Of a stretch of 64,000 nt of DNA, positions 17,812-26,675 are shown one piece after another. The stretch comes from Alphaproteobacteria bacterium (GTDB lineage Bacteria; Pseudomonadota; Alphaproteobacteria; Reyranellales; Reyranellaceae): assembly GCA_017308235.1 (NCBI GenBank), contig JAFKFL010000007.1, forward strand, positions 1 to 64,000. Direction: 5' to 3'. Under the pieces are notes generated by a model, which saw nothing but the letters and a program-made list of their open reading frames with translations, was not told where the DNA came from and did not search any database. The first letter of the stretch is position 1; each line of letters starts with the position of its first letter. Position numbers and translations under genes: made by a program.

Positions 17812-19485
17812 CTAGTAGACGTCCGCTTGATACCGGCCCTTCTTCTTGAGATCCGCAACGAAAGCGCCGGCCGCTGTGTCGCTCATGCCGCCGTGTTCGG
17901 CAGTGATGGCGACCATCGCTTTCTCGACGTCGCTGGCCATCCGCTTGGCATCGCCACAGACATAGAAATGTGCGCCGCGTTGCAGCCAGGCCCAAAGCTC
18001 CGCAGCCTCGGCGTGCATGCGGTCCTGTACATAGGTCTTGGGCGTCGACTGATCGCGCGACCAGGCAAGGGAGAGCCGGGTCAGGGTTTGGGCCTCTTGC
18101 AGGCCCGCGAATTCGTGCTCGTAGAAGAAATCGCAGGCGCGGCGCTGGTGACCGAAGAACAGCCATGTATCGCCGGGCGCCTGGGTGATCATCCGTTCCT
18201 GCAGGAAGGCGCGGAACGGCGCCACACCGGTTCCAGGTCCCACCATGATGATGGGTGCCTCGGGATTGGCCGGCAGAGCGAAGTTGTGCGCCCGCTGGAT
18301 GTAGACTTTCAGCGGCGTACCGGGTGCGAGGACGCGCGATAGGAACGTGGAGGCGACGCCCAGCCTCTCGCGGCCGTCGATCTGGTATCGGACATGATCG
18401 ACCGTGAGCGCGAGCCGGTTGGGATCGACCTTGGGCGAGGACGAGATCGAGTAGAGCCGGGGCTGCAGCCCCTCCAGGCATTCGACGAAGGCTTCGGGGT
18501 CGGGCCGGATACCAGGGAACTTCTGCACTGCTGCCAACACGTCGAGCGTGGCGGCGTCACCGTCGGGATCCTCGCCTTGTGCCAGCGCCTTGGCCTTCGC
18601 CTTGCGCGCGCCACCCACCATGTACGAGACGAACTCGAACAGCATATCGGGCGCGGCGCCCAGCGACATGTCGTGGGTGAGTACGTCCTGCAGTGGCTTG
18701 CCGCCGACCGGAAAGTCCGCGGGCGCGTTAATTGCCTCGATCACGGCCGCAACGAGTGCGGGATCGTTCGCGGGATAGATGCCGAAGCTGTCGCCGACCG
18801 TGTAGCCGAGGCCCGAATCCGCAAGGTCGAACTCGATGTGCCAGGTCGATTTCTCCGACTCGCCTCTGTTCAGGAGCATCCGCGAAAGGAACCGCGCTTC
18901 GACCGGCATCTCGCGCGAATAGCCGGGTTCGGCCGGCGCTTTGGGCTCAAGGCGTGCCACCACTTTTGCTTCGGCCTTGGCTTTTTCTTCGTCGGGGTCG
19001 ATGGCGCCGCCGCCCATCTCCTCGATGAGCTTCTTCAGCATGCGCGACGTTTCCTTGCCGCCCGGCACGCAGAGATTCAGTCGTTCCTCGGCGTGCTGCA
19101 CGATCTCGTCGGCGTAGGTCTCGCAGGTGTAGCCACACTGACCGCAATCCTGCTGCGCCATGGCCGCCATCATGCGCCGCCGCATGGGACGCTTCTTGGC
19201 CATCTCCATGCGATCGGCGAGGGACAGGGTCGGATCGTGCCAGGGTGCGCCATCGTCATCGCCATCCGCCATCGGATCGCGGAAGGAGGGATCGGCCGCG
19301 GCGGGCAAGGGCGGTAGCGCTGGGTTCGTGGGAAGAGCCGATAGGAGGCCCGCGAAGAAGCCGTTCAACCAGGCGCGTTGCTCCTCGCTGAACGGCGCAT
19401 CCTCGGGGATGAGGTTCACGACCGGCGGAACGTCGGTCGGCCTCTCGGGCATCTCGATCGGCAAGGGCTTTTCCATCACCGACAT
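17812..19485 (-). CDS. FAD/NADPH reductase subunit with N-terminal Fe-S motif (sulfite/nitrite reductase flavoprotein)
   Basis: 557 residues. Residues 195-557 match the CysJ/cytochrome-P450-reductase module: RLYSISSSPK for FAD, MVGPGTGVAPFRAFLQER for NADPH pyrophosphate, YVCGDAKRMASDV and a C-terminal aromatic residue (Tyr). There is no flavodoxin domain. Instead residues 114-139 carry C-x2-C-x3-C-x17-C (DCGQCGYTC then NLCVPGG), like the ARC [4Fe-4S] domain of RnfB. So electrons probably go NADPH to FAD to Fe-S to the NirA-type reductase encoded three bases upstream. This makes it the reductase partner for six-electron nitrite (or sulfite) reduction. It is the last gene of the FNT-nirA operon. 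Confidence 0.82.
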   Translation of the reverse strand: MSVMEKPLPIEMPERPTDVPPVVNLIPEDAPFSEEQRAWLNGFFAGLLSALPTNPALPPLPAAADPSFRDPMADGDDDGAPWHDPTLSLADRMEMAKKRPMRRRMMAAMAQQDCGQCGYTCETYADEIVQHAEERLNLCVPGGKETSRMLKKLIEEMGGGAIDPDEEKAKAEAKVVARLEPKAPAEPGYSREMPVEARFLSRMLLNRGESEKSTWHIEFDLADSGLGYTVGDSFGIYPANDPALVAAVIEAINAPADFPVGGKPLQDVLTHDMSLGAAPDMLFEFVSYMVGGARKAKAKALAQGEDPDGDAATLDVLAAVQKFPGIRPDPEAFVECLEGLQPRLYSISSSPKVDPNRLALTVDHVRYQIDGRERLGVASTFLSRVLAPGTPLKVYIQRAHNFALPANPEAPIIMVGPGTGVAPFRAFLQERMITQAPGDTWLFFGHQRRACDFFYEHEFAGLQEAQTLTRLSLAWSRDQSTPKTYVQDRMHAEAAELWAWLQRGAHFYVCGDAKRMASDVEKAMVAITAEHGGMSDTAAGAFVADLKKKGRYQADVY

Positions 19486-19488
19486 GAA

Positions 19489-21246
19489 TCAAACTCCCGC
19501 CAGGCGGTGCAGGCTTTCATCGTCGTGGCGCTGGGCGAACTGCTGGAAGGTTTCGTTCGGACTGGCGCGATGGGCGAGGTAGGCGGCGAGCAGGCGCTCG
19601 ATGAAGGCCGGCGTATCCGTCGCCTTGATCTCGCGCGCGAACTCGCGGCCGATTTTCGCATCGCTGCCGTAGCCGCCGCCGATCACGACGTTGTAGCCGT
19701 CGACCGTGTCGTCCTCGCCTGCGGCGACGCGCGCGCCCACGAGGCCGATGTCGCCGATATAGTGCTGGGCGCAGGAGTTGGGGCAGCCCGTGAGATGGAT
19801 GTTGATCGGCGTGTCGAGCTTGATGCGTGGATCGCAATGCTCGGCGATGGCGATCGCCATCTCCTTGGTGTGCGCGTTGGCGAGCTTGCAGCCCGAGGAG
19901 CCGGTGCAGGCGACCAGCCCGGCGCGCAGTGGCGAGACAGTGAGCGAGAGACCGGCTGCGGCGATGCGCTGGGCGAAGGCCGCGCGGTTGGCCTCGGCGA
20001 TGCCCGACACGAGAAGGTTCTGCCACACGGTGAGGCGGACATGGCCGTCGCCCAACTCGCTGGCGGCATCGGCCAGGATGCGCATCTGCGCCGGCTCGAG
20101 CCGACCTACCGGCAGGGCGATGCCGGCATAGTAAAGGCCGACCTGCTTCTGCGCATGGAAACCGATATGGGCCAGCCGGTCCTGCGGGGGACGGGGCAGG
20201 ACGTGTTGCTGCTCGACGCGATCGAGCTTGTGGCCGAGCTTCTCCTCGACAGCGGCCAGGAACTTTTCCAGGCCCCAGGCATCGATCAGGTACTTCATGC
20301 GGGCCTTGGCCCGGTTGGTGCGGTCGCCATGGTCGATGAAGACACGCACGATGGCGTCCGCGACTTTGGTCGAGTCCTGTGGCGCGACGACGACGCCGGT
20401 CGGTCGCGCGAGATCCTTGTGGCCGGTGATACCGCCCAGCCCCAGCCGATACCAAACGCCCGGTGCCACCGCGGCACCTTCCGCCACCTGCACGGCGGTG
20501 AAGCCGATGTCGTTGGTCTCCTCCAGTGTCGGGATCGGTCCGCCGCCGTCGAAACTCACATTGAACTTGCGCGGCAGGCCGGTGAGGGAGCGGTCATTCA
20601 GCACATGGAAATGCCAGCGCCTGGTGTCGGGTCTCGTATCCAGAAGCTCGTGCGACGCGATGCCTGCCGTCGCATCGCCCGTGACGTTGCGGATGTTGTC
20701 GGCGCCGGAGCCGCGCGAGGTGAGGCCGAGGTCCTGCACCGCCTCGACCACATTGGTGGTGTTCCTGGCCTCGATGCCGCGGATCTGAATGTTGGCGCGC
20801 GTCGTCACGTGCGCGTGACCCGCACCCCAGGTCTCGGCGATGTCGGCGATGCCCGCAAACTGGCGTGCGCTCAGGATGCTGTTGGGCATGCGCAAGCGTG
20901 CCATATAGAAGGGCTGGTTGGGCGCGAGATAGAAGAGGCCGTAGAAGCGCCAGCGGAAATTGTCCGCGGGCTTGGGATATTCATTGCGCGCGGCCTGGTC
21001 GCAAAGCCGCGCGTAGCCATTGAACGGATGCTCCTCGCGCTTCCATTTTTCCGGATCGGCCAGCTTCTTGCCATCGGCTTCGAAGCGCGCCATGGCGGCA
21101 AGATGTGCGGCGTCCGGCCCGCTGGGCGCAGGCTCGGTGGGAACAGGAGCGCGTGCACCGCTGCGTCCGGCCTGCAGACCGGACGCGAACCCTTCGAGGT
21201 AGCGCTTCTGCTCAGGCCGGAAATCCTGCGCGCTCACGGATCTCAC
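19489..21246 (-). CDS. Assimilatory nitrite/sulfite reductase, siroheme and [4Fe-4S] (NirA/CysI-like)
   Basis: 585 residues with the duplicated ferredoxin-like and siroheme-binding repeats of the NirA/CysI family. The cluster motif is CTGSSGCKLANAHTKE followed by TGCPNSCAQHY (C-x5-C ... C-x3-C), whose last cysteine bridges the cluster to siroheme. HVTTRANIQIRGI is the conserved substrate-side strand. It reduces nitrite to ammonia or sulfite to sulfide. The GTG start overlaps the stop of the FNT nitrite channel gene as GTGA, which favours nitrite. The flavoprotein gene downstream should supply electrons. A variable N-terminus (RPEQKRYLEGFASGLQ) resembles that of the flavoprotein (SEEQRAWLNGFFAGLL), perhaps a shared docking helix. 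Confidence 0.88.
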   Translation of the reverse strand: MRSVSAQDFRPEQKRYLEGFASGLQAGRSGARAPVPTEPAPSGPDAAHLAAMARFEADGKKLADPEKWKREEHPFNGYARLCDQAARNEYPKPADNFRWRFYGLFYLAPNQPFYMARLRMPNSILSARQFAGIADIAETWGAGHAHVTTRANIQIRGIEARNTTNVVEAVQDLGLTSRGSGADNIRNVTGDATAGIASHELLDTRPDTRRWHFHVLNDRSLTGLPRKFNVSFDGGGPIPTLEETNDIGFTAVQVAEGAAVAPGVWYRLGLGGITGHKDLARPTGVVVAPQDSTKVADAIVRVFIDHGDRTNRAKARMKYLIDAWGLEKFLAAVEEKLGHKLDRVEQQHVLPRPPQDRLAHIGFHAQKQVGLYYAGIALPVGRLEPAQMRILADAASELGDGHVRLTVWQNLLVSGIAEANRAAFAQRIAAAGLSLTVSPLRAGLVACTGSSGCKLANAHTKEMAIAIAEHCDPRIKLDTPINIHLTGCPNSCAQHYIGDIGLVGARVAAGEDDTVDGYNVVIGGGYGSDAKIGREFAREIKATDTPAFIERLLAAYLAHRASPNETFQQFAQRHDDESLHRLAGV

Positions 21247-22073
21247 TCGGCGGCGACAGGGGCGGCGACCGCATCACTGACGGCCGCCGTCCTGGGGCGA
21301 TAGGTCAGGTAGATCGCGAGGCCGGTGAAGACGAAACCGCCAACGAAATTGCCGAGCGTGACCGGGATCTGGTTCCACAGCCACCAATCACTGAGCGTCA
21401 CCTTGGCGCCCATCAGCATGCCCGTGGGAATGATGAACATATTGACGACAGCGTGCTCGAAGCCCTGGGCGAAGAAGACGAAGATGGGCAACCACGCCGT
21501 TACCACCTTGCCCACCGTCGAGGTGGTTGTCATTGCGAGCACCACGGCGAGGCATACCATCCAATTGCAGAGCATGGCGCGCACAAAGGCGGTGATCCAT
21601 CCGGCCACACCGAACGCCGCGAAGCCGTTGGTCTTGGCTTCGGCGACCTGCACGATGCGCTGTGCGACACCGGCCGGTGCGATCGCCCACATGTCGGTGA
21701 GCGCGATCGCCAGCAGCACGCCGTACAGCACACTGCCGACGAGATTGCCGAGGAACACCCAGCAAAGATTGACGCACACATCGCGCAAGGTGGCGCGACC
21801 CTCGATATAGGGCAGCGGCAGAAGAGCAAAGCTGCCCGTCAGCAGCTCGAGTCCCAGAAGCACGATCGCGACCAGGCCGATGGGAAAGATGATAGCGCCG
21901 ACAATCGGCTGGCCGGTCGTCACCGCTCCGGTAAAGGCGAGGCTTGTCGCCACGCCCAGGATCGCGCCCGACAGAATGCCGCGAACGAAGAGATCGGTGG
22001 GCGCAATCGCGAGCTTCGCCGTCCCTGCATCGACCATCGCCTGGGCAACAGTGGTCGGTTTCACATAATCCAT
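21243..22073 (-). CDS. Formate/nitrite transporter (FNT) family channel
   Basis: 276 residues, six membrane helices in the FNT fold: a first half with GAILGVATSLAFTGAV and LTGSFALLPLPY, a second with FVRAMLCNWMVCLAVVLAM and GFEHAVVNMFIIPTGML, where GFEHxxxNM is the family signature carrying the central histidine. It conducts nitrite or formate with protons; coupling to nirA argues for nitrite uptake. I start at ATG 22073 because AGGAT lies five bases before it; the ATG at 22085 has no ribosome site. A sigma-54-type promoter lies 43-58 bases upstream. Confidence 0.9.
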   Translation of the reverse strand: MDYVKPTTVAQAMVDAGTAKLAIAPTDLFVRGILSGAILGVATSLAFTGAVTTGQPIVGAIIFPIGLVAIVLLGLELLTGSFALLPLPYIEGRATLRDVCVNLCWVFLGNLVGSVLYGVLLAIALTDMWAIAPAGVAQRIVQVAEAKTNGFAAFGVAGWITAFVRAMLCNWMVCLAVVLAMTTTSTVGKVVTAWLPIFVFFAQGFEHAVVNMFIIPTGMLMGAKVTLSDWWLWNQIPVTLGNFVGGFVFTGLAIYLTYRPRTAAVSDAVAAPVAAE

Positions 22074-22115
22074 GGCGATCCTCATGCTTGGTTGCGGTCG
22101 GTTCCCGACTCCACC

Positions 22116-22131
22116 AGCAAGGGGTATGCCA
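22116..22131 (-). promoter_or_regulatory. Sigma-54 (RpoN) promoter match for the nitrite operon
   Basis: On the minus strand the sequence is TGGCATACCCCTTGCT, agreeing at every defined position with the -24/-12 consensus TGGCAY-R-N4-TTGCW. Start of transcription would fall near 22105, about 32 bases before the FNT ATG, leaving room for the ribosome site. RpoN control, normally through an NtrC-type activator, is well known for nitrogen assimilation genes, which matches the operon content. Confidence 0.75.
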
Positions 22132-22254
22132 ATGCGCTTGGCTCAAATAACATCCCGCGCATGTGATTGGAGTCAACAAGCCGCGTGATGCGATGCTCGA
22201 TTTTGCCAATGCCCTACAATTTCTTGTTTTTCCGCCTTGGACGATTGGGCAATC

Positions 22255-22272
22255 TTGCCGCGAGCAGGGCAA
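22255..22272. promoter_or_regulatory. Inverted repeat TTGCC-N8-GGCAA, possible activator site
   Basis: TTGCC (22255-22259) and GGCAA (22268-22272) are perfect arms; next to it GATT-GGGC-AATC (22243-22254) is another small palindrome. They lie 112-156 bases upstream of the sigma-54 promoter, where an enhancer-binding protein would sit, but equally close to the divergent RND genes. They do not match the NtrC consensus well. Confidence 0.3.
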
Positions 22273-22280
22273 CCCGCCGG

Positions 22281-22294
22281 CGCTATGCATAGCG
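22281..22294. promoter_or_regulatory. Perfect 14-base palindrome upstream of RND genes
   Basis: CGCTATGCATAGCG is a perfect palindrome with no spacer, 29 bases before the start of the membrane-fusion protein gene. Its place suggests a repressor operator overlapping the efflux promoter. No TetR/MarR-type regulator gene is adjacent, so the protein that would bind is unknown. Confidence 0.45.
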
Positions 22295-22322
22295 AAGCGG
22301 CTCAACATCAATGGGGAATGTG

Positions 22323-23507
22323 ATGCCTGATGCTGCCCGCCCTGTAGGCTCCCGATCGCTCTGGAGTCGCATTGCCGCCTTGGCGGTGGCGTTGGTCGTT
22401 GTCGCCGGCCTCGTCTGGTACTTCGTGCGTGGTGCCGACAAGCCGCCGCCCGCCGCCGCGCAGTCCACCCCAGCCGTCGGCGTGCGTGCCGTGACCAAGC
22501 GCGGCGTCAGCCAGTCGTTCGAGTTCGTGGGCCGCATCAAGGCGATCGATAAGGTCGAGGTGCGGGCTCGCGTCGAGGGCTTTTTGGAAAAGGTCCTGTT
22601 CCGCGAAGGCCAGGACGTCAAGGCAGGCGATCTGCTCTATCAGATCGAAAAGGTGCAGTTCGACGCGCAGGTCCAGCAGGCCAAGGCCAACCTCGCCTCA
22701 GCCGAGGCCGAGTCGACCAATGCCGATCTGCAATACAGCCGCCAGCTCGATCTCTCCAAGCGGCAGTACAGCCCGCAATCGACGGTCGACCAGCAGAAGG
22801 CCGCCGTCGATACAGCGAACGCCAGGATCCTGCAGTACAAGGCGGCGCTTACCCAGGCGCAGGTCAATCTCGATTACACCGACATTCGCTCGCCGATCGC
22901 CGGCCGCATCGGCCGCACGACTTATACTGTCGGCAATCTCGTCAACCCGGCGAGCGGCGTGCTGGCGACGATCGTGAGCCAGGACCCGATCTACGTACTC
23001 TTCCCGGTGAGCGTGCGCGAACTTGAGACGATCCGCGAGGCACGGCGAAAGGAGGGAGGGGGCCTTGTCAAGATCGACATTCGCCTGCGCCTCTCCGACG
23101 GCAGCGAATATCCGCACAAGGGCGTGTGGAACTTTACCGATCCGCAGGTCGACCAGCAGACCGACACGCTGATCATGCGCGCGACGGTGCCCAACCCCGA
23201 CCGCACGCTGTCCGACGGCCAGTTCGTAACGGCGATCATCCGCGAGCGCCGCGAGGAGCCAAAGCTTGTGATCCCGCAGGCGGCGCTGCAAGTCGACCAG
23301 TCGGGTTATTACGCGCTGGTCGTCGACAGCCAGCACAAGGTCGAGCAACGCCGTCTCAAGACCGGCCCCAACCTCGACACCGACGTCGTCGTCACCTCAG
23401 GCGTCAACGAGGGCGACAAGGTGATCGTCGATGGCATCCAGAAGGTCCGGATAGGCCAGATGGTGCAGGAGACGGTGCTCCCCAATCCCGTAGCAGCCGG
23501 CGGCTGA
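22323..23507 (+). CDS. RND efflux periplasmic adaptor (membrane fusion protein)
   Basis: 394 residues. An N-terminal anchor helix (IAALAVALVVVAGLVWYFV) is followed by the lipoyl/barrel-sandwich half FVGRIKAIDKVEVRARVEGF, an alpha-hairpin of about 80 residues, the second lipoyl half VNLDYTDIRSPIAGRIGR and a beta-barrel plus membrane-proximal domain. This is the AcrA/MexA order. It couples the inner-membrane pump to an outer-membrane TolC-like channel, which is not encoded nearby. GGGGA at 22313-22317 favours the ATG at 22323 over the one at 22311. The pump gene follows after three bases. Confidence 0.92.
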   Translation: MPDAARPVGSRSLWSRIAALAVALVVVAGLVWYFVRGADKPPPAAAQSTPAVGVRAVTKRGVSQSFEFVGRIKAIDKVEVRARVEGFLEKVLFREGQDVKAGDLLYQIEKVQFDAQVQQAKANLASAEAESTNADLQYSRQLDLSKRQYSPQSTVDQQKAAVDTANARILQYKAALTQAQVNLDYTDIRSPIAGRIGRTTYTVGNLVNPASGVLATIVSQDPIYVLFPVSVRELETIREARRKEGGGLVKIDIRLRLSDGSEYPHKGVWNFTDPQVDQQTDTLIMRATVPNPDRTLSDGQFVTAIIRERREEPKLVIPQAALQVDQSGYYALVVDSQHKVEQRRLKTGPNLDTDVVVTSGVNEGDKVIVDGIQKVRIGQMVQETVLPNPVAAGG

Positions 23508-23510
23508 CCA

Positions 23511-26500
23511 ATGATCTCCAGCGTCTTCATCGATCGGCCGCGGCTTGCCTTCGTCGTATCGATCGTCATCACACTGGCTGGCCTGATCGCGATCTTCTCG
23601 ATCCCGGTGGCACAGTTCCCCAATATCGTGCCGCCGCAGGTGTCGCTCACCACGCTCTATCCAGGTGCCGATGCCGAGACCGTCGAGGCGACCGTCGCCC
23701 AGCCGATCGAGCAGCAGATCACCGGCGTCGACAATGCGCTCTATTACCAGTCGGCCAGCGCCGCCGACGGCAGCTATTCGCTGAACGTCACATTTGCGCT
23801 CGGCACCGATCCCGACATCAACACGGTGAATGTGCAGAACCGGGCCCAGCTCGCTACGCCGCTCCTGCCGCAGGAGGTGCAGCGCCAGGGCCTGGTGATC
23901 CGCAAGAAGTCACCGGCGCTCCTGCAGGTGATCAGCGTCTACTCGCCCAAGAACACGCACGACGCGCTCTATCTCAACAATTACGCCACCATCAACATCA
24001 TCGACCCGCTCTCGCGCATCCGTGGCGTCGGGCAGGCGAGCCTGTTCGGTGCGCTCGACTATTCGCTCAGGCTCTGGCTCGATCCCGACCGGCTAAATGC
24101 CTTCAACCTCGCGCCGTCCGACGTGGTGGCGGCTGTGCAGAGCCAGAACGTGCAGGCAGCGCTCGGCCGCATCGGTTCGGCGCCGACTCCGCAATTCCAG
24201 CAGCTCCAGCTCACCATCAAGACGGAGGGGCGGCTCACCAAACCCGAAGAATTCGCCAACATCGTCATACGTGCCAATCCCGACGGCTCGGTGGTGCGGG
24301 TCAAGGACGTCGCTCGCGTCGATCTCGGCGCCAAGTCGCAGGAACGCTACAGCCGCTTCAATGGTGCGCCGGCAGCGGCGATCGGCATTTTCCAGTCGCC
24401 GGGCGCCAACGCCGTCGAAGTCGCACAAAACGTCCGCAAGACCATGGAGGAGCTGAAGCAGCGTTTCCCCGAAGACCTCACCTACCAGATCTTCTGGGAT
24501 TCGACGGTATTCGTGACCTCGACCATCAACGAAGTCATCAATACGCTGGCGATCGCCTTCGTGCTGGTCGCGATCGTCGTCTTCTTGTTCCTGGGCAAAC
24601 TGCGCTCAACCTTGATCCCGCTGGTTGCCGTGCCGGTGTCGATCATCGGCACCTTCGCGGTGATGCTGCTGATCGGCTATTCGGCCAACACCGTGTCGCT
24701 GCTGGCGCTGGTGCTTGCCATCGGCATCGTGGTCGACGACGCCATCGTGGTAATCGAGAACGTCGAACGCGTGATCGAGGAGGAGCCGGAACTATCGGTT
24801 CCCGAGGCGACCAAGAAGGCGATGAACGAGATCACCGCACCGATCATCGCCATCACGCTGGTCTTGCTTTCGGTCTTTGTCCCGGTCGCCTTCATCCCTG
24901 GAATCAGCGGCCAGCTCTTTCGCCAGTTCGCGGTCGCGGTCTCGACCGCAATGATCATCTCGGCGATCAATGCGCTGACACTGAGCCCGGCGCTGTGCGC
25001 CGTGCTGCTGAAACGCGGCGACACGCGACGCGGCCTGATGAGCTACGTGCTGGGTTCCATCGACCGCGTGCGCGACGGCTACGTCTCCGTGGTGCGCCGC
25101 CTGGTGCGGGTGGCCGCGTTCGGAATCATTGCGGTGGCAATCGCGGGCGCGGGCGCCTTTGGCGTCCTCAAGATCACGCCACAGGGATTCCTGCCGGCCG
25201 AGGACCAGGGTGCGTTCTTCGCCGCCATGCGGCTGCCCGAGGGCGCCTCGCTCAATCGCACCCAGGAGATCGTGGCTCAAGTCGAGAACATCATCCGGCC
25301 AATGCCTGGCGTGCAGGGGGTACTGTCGGTCGTCGGGCTCAACTTCATCGACTATGTGGTGTCGTCCAACAGTGCCTTTTTCGTGGTCCCGCTGAAGCCC
25401 TATGCAGACCGCAAGGATGCCCAGGAGAAGGTCGACGCGATCATTGCGAGCTTGCGGCCCAAACTCGCCTCGATCCAGGGCGCCATCGTCTTTCCGTTCA
25501 ACCTGCCGCCCATCCTGGGCCTGGGCAGCACCGGCGGCTTCCAGTACGTGCTTGAAGCGTTGCAGGGCCAGTCGCCGACGGATATCGCCGCAGTCATGCG
25601 TGGCCTCCTGGTGGCTGCCAATCAGCAGCCCGAGCTCGCGGCCGTGTTCTCGACCTTTGCCGCCGATACGCCGCAGATCTATCTCGATATCGATCGCGAC
25701 AAGGCGCAGGTGCTGGGCGTGAAGGTGAACGACATCTTCAACGCCCTGCAATCGACCCTGGGCGGCTTCTACGTCAACGACTTCAACCTGTTCGGCCGCA
25801 CCTGGCAGGTCAACGTCCAGTCCGAAGGTCGCTTCCGCGACGCCATCGACGACATCTATCGCGTCTATGTGCGCAGCAACACCGGCGCAATGGTGCCGCT
25901 TCGGGCCCTTGCCCAGGCGCGGCTGGTCCAGGGGCCGCAGGTGATGGTGCGCTATAACGGCTTCCGCGGCGCCATAATCAACGGCGCACCCAAGCCCGGC
26001 TACAGCTCTGGTCAGGCGCTCGATGCGATGGAGCGCGTCTCCAAGCAGACGCTGCCGCCGGGCTATAGTTTCGAATGGACGGCGACGGCACTGCAGGAAA
26101 AGGCGGCGAGCGGCCAGACGGGCATCGTGCTCGGTCTCGCCATCCTGTTCGCCTATCTCTTCCTGGTGGCGCTGTACGAAAGCTGGAATATCCCGATCCC
26201 GGTGCTGCTCTCGGTGAGCGTCGCCGTGCTGGGCGCGATCGGCATCGTGGCCTTGTCCGGGCTCGTCTTCGATGTCTATGCCCAGATCGGTCTTGTCGTG
26301 CTGGTGGCGCTCTCGGCCAAGAACGGCATCCTGATCGTGGAGTTCTCGGTCGAGCAGCGATTGCAAGGCAAGTCTATCACCGATGCCGCTATCGAGGGCG
26401 CTCGGCTGCGCTTCCGTCCGGTCGCCATGACCAGCTTTGCCTTCATCCTCGGTCTCTTGCCGTTGGTGATCGCCGAAGGTGCCGGATCGACCAGTCGTCG

Positions 26501-26660
26501 CGCTGTCGGCACACCGGTGTTCGGCGGCATGATCGCGGCGGCGCTGTTCGGCATCTTCGTGATCCCGATGCTCTACGTCGTGTTCCAGTGGCTGCGCGAG
26601 CGGGTCGCGCCAAAGCCATCCGCCACCAGACCGGAGGCCGCCAGGCAACCGACGAGCTGA
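23511..26660 (+). CDS. RND multidrug efflux pump (AcrB/HAE1 family)
   Basis: 1049 residues, the normal length for HAE1 pumps, with twelve membrane helices in two homologous halves and two large periplasmic loops. Helix 1 has [20 protein letters not shown]. The proton relay is present: the Asp pair in [17 protein letters not shown] (helix 4) and the lysine in [15 protein letters not shown] (helix 10). Proton-driven export of hydrophobic compounds such as drugs or solvents is expected. It forms an operon with the adaptor; no outer-membrane factor gene is adjacent, so a shared TolC-like protein must be used. Confidence 0.94.
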   Translation: MISSVFIDRPRLAFVVSIVITLAGLIAIFSIPVAQFPNIVPPQVSLTTLYPGADAETVEATVAQPIEQQITGVDNALYYQSASAADGSYSLNVTFALGTDPDINTVNVQNRAQLATPLLPQEVQRQGLVIRKKSPALLQVISVYSPKNTHDALYLNNYATINIIDPLSRIRGVGQASLFGALDYSLRLWLDPDRLNAFNLAPSDVVAAVQSQNVQAALGRIGSAPTPQFQQLQLTIKTEGRLTKPEEFANIVIRANPDGSVVRVKDVARVDLGAKSQERYSRFNGAPAAAIGIFQSPGANAVEVAQNVRKTMEELKQRFPEDLTYQIFWDSTVFVTSTINEVINTLAIAFVLVAIVVFLFLGKLRSTLIPLVAVPVSIIGTFAVMLLIGYSANTVSLLALVLAIGIVVDDAIVVIENVERVIEEEPELSVPEATKKAMNEITAPIIAITLVLLSVFVPVAFIPGISGQLFRQFAVAVSTAMIISAINALTLSPALCAVLLKRGDTRRGLMSYVLGSIDRVRDGYVSVVRRLVRVAAFGIIAVAIAGAGAFGVLKITPQGFLPAEDQGAFFAAMRLPEGASLNRTQEIVAQVENIIRPMPGVQGVLSVVGLNFIDYVVSSNSAFFVVPLKPYADRKDAQEKVDAIIASLRPKLASIQGAIVFPFNLPPILGLGSTGGFQYVLEALQGQSPTDIAAVMRGLLVAANQQPELAAVFSTFAADTPQIYLDIDRDKAQVLGVKVNDIFNALQSTLGGFYVNDFNLFGRTWQVNVQSEGRFRDAIDDIYRVYVRSNTGAMVPLRALAQARLVQGPQVMVRYNGFRGAIINGAPKPGYSSGQALDAMERVSKQTLPPGYSFEWTATALQEKAASGQTGIVLGLAILFAYLFLVALYESWNIPIPVLLSVSVAVLGAIGIVALSGLVFDVYAQIGLVVLVALSAKNGILIVEFSVEQRLQGKSITDAAIEGARLRFRPVAMTSFAFILGLLPLVIAEGAGSTSRRAVGTPVFGGMIAAALFGIFVIPMLYVVFQWLRERVAPKPSATRPEAARQPTS

Positions 26661-26675
26661 CGTCGCGCGCGCAGC

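Noticed and set aside
19378-21303. 641-codon open frame on the plus strand across nirA
   Set aside because: Antisense to NirA with its Fe-S motifs intact; composition typical of a shadow frame.
23126-25555. 809-codon open frame in the second frame of the RND genes
   Set aside because: It crosses the adaptor/pump junction and lies fully inside conserved AcrB sequence in another frame.
24792-26648. 618-codon minus-strand frame under the RND pump
   Set aside because: Arg/His/Gln-rich shadow opposite a pump with complete proton-relay residues.
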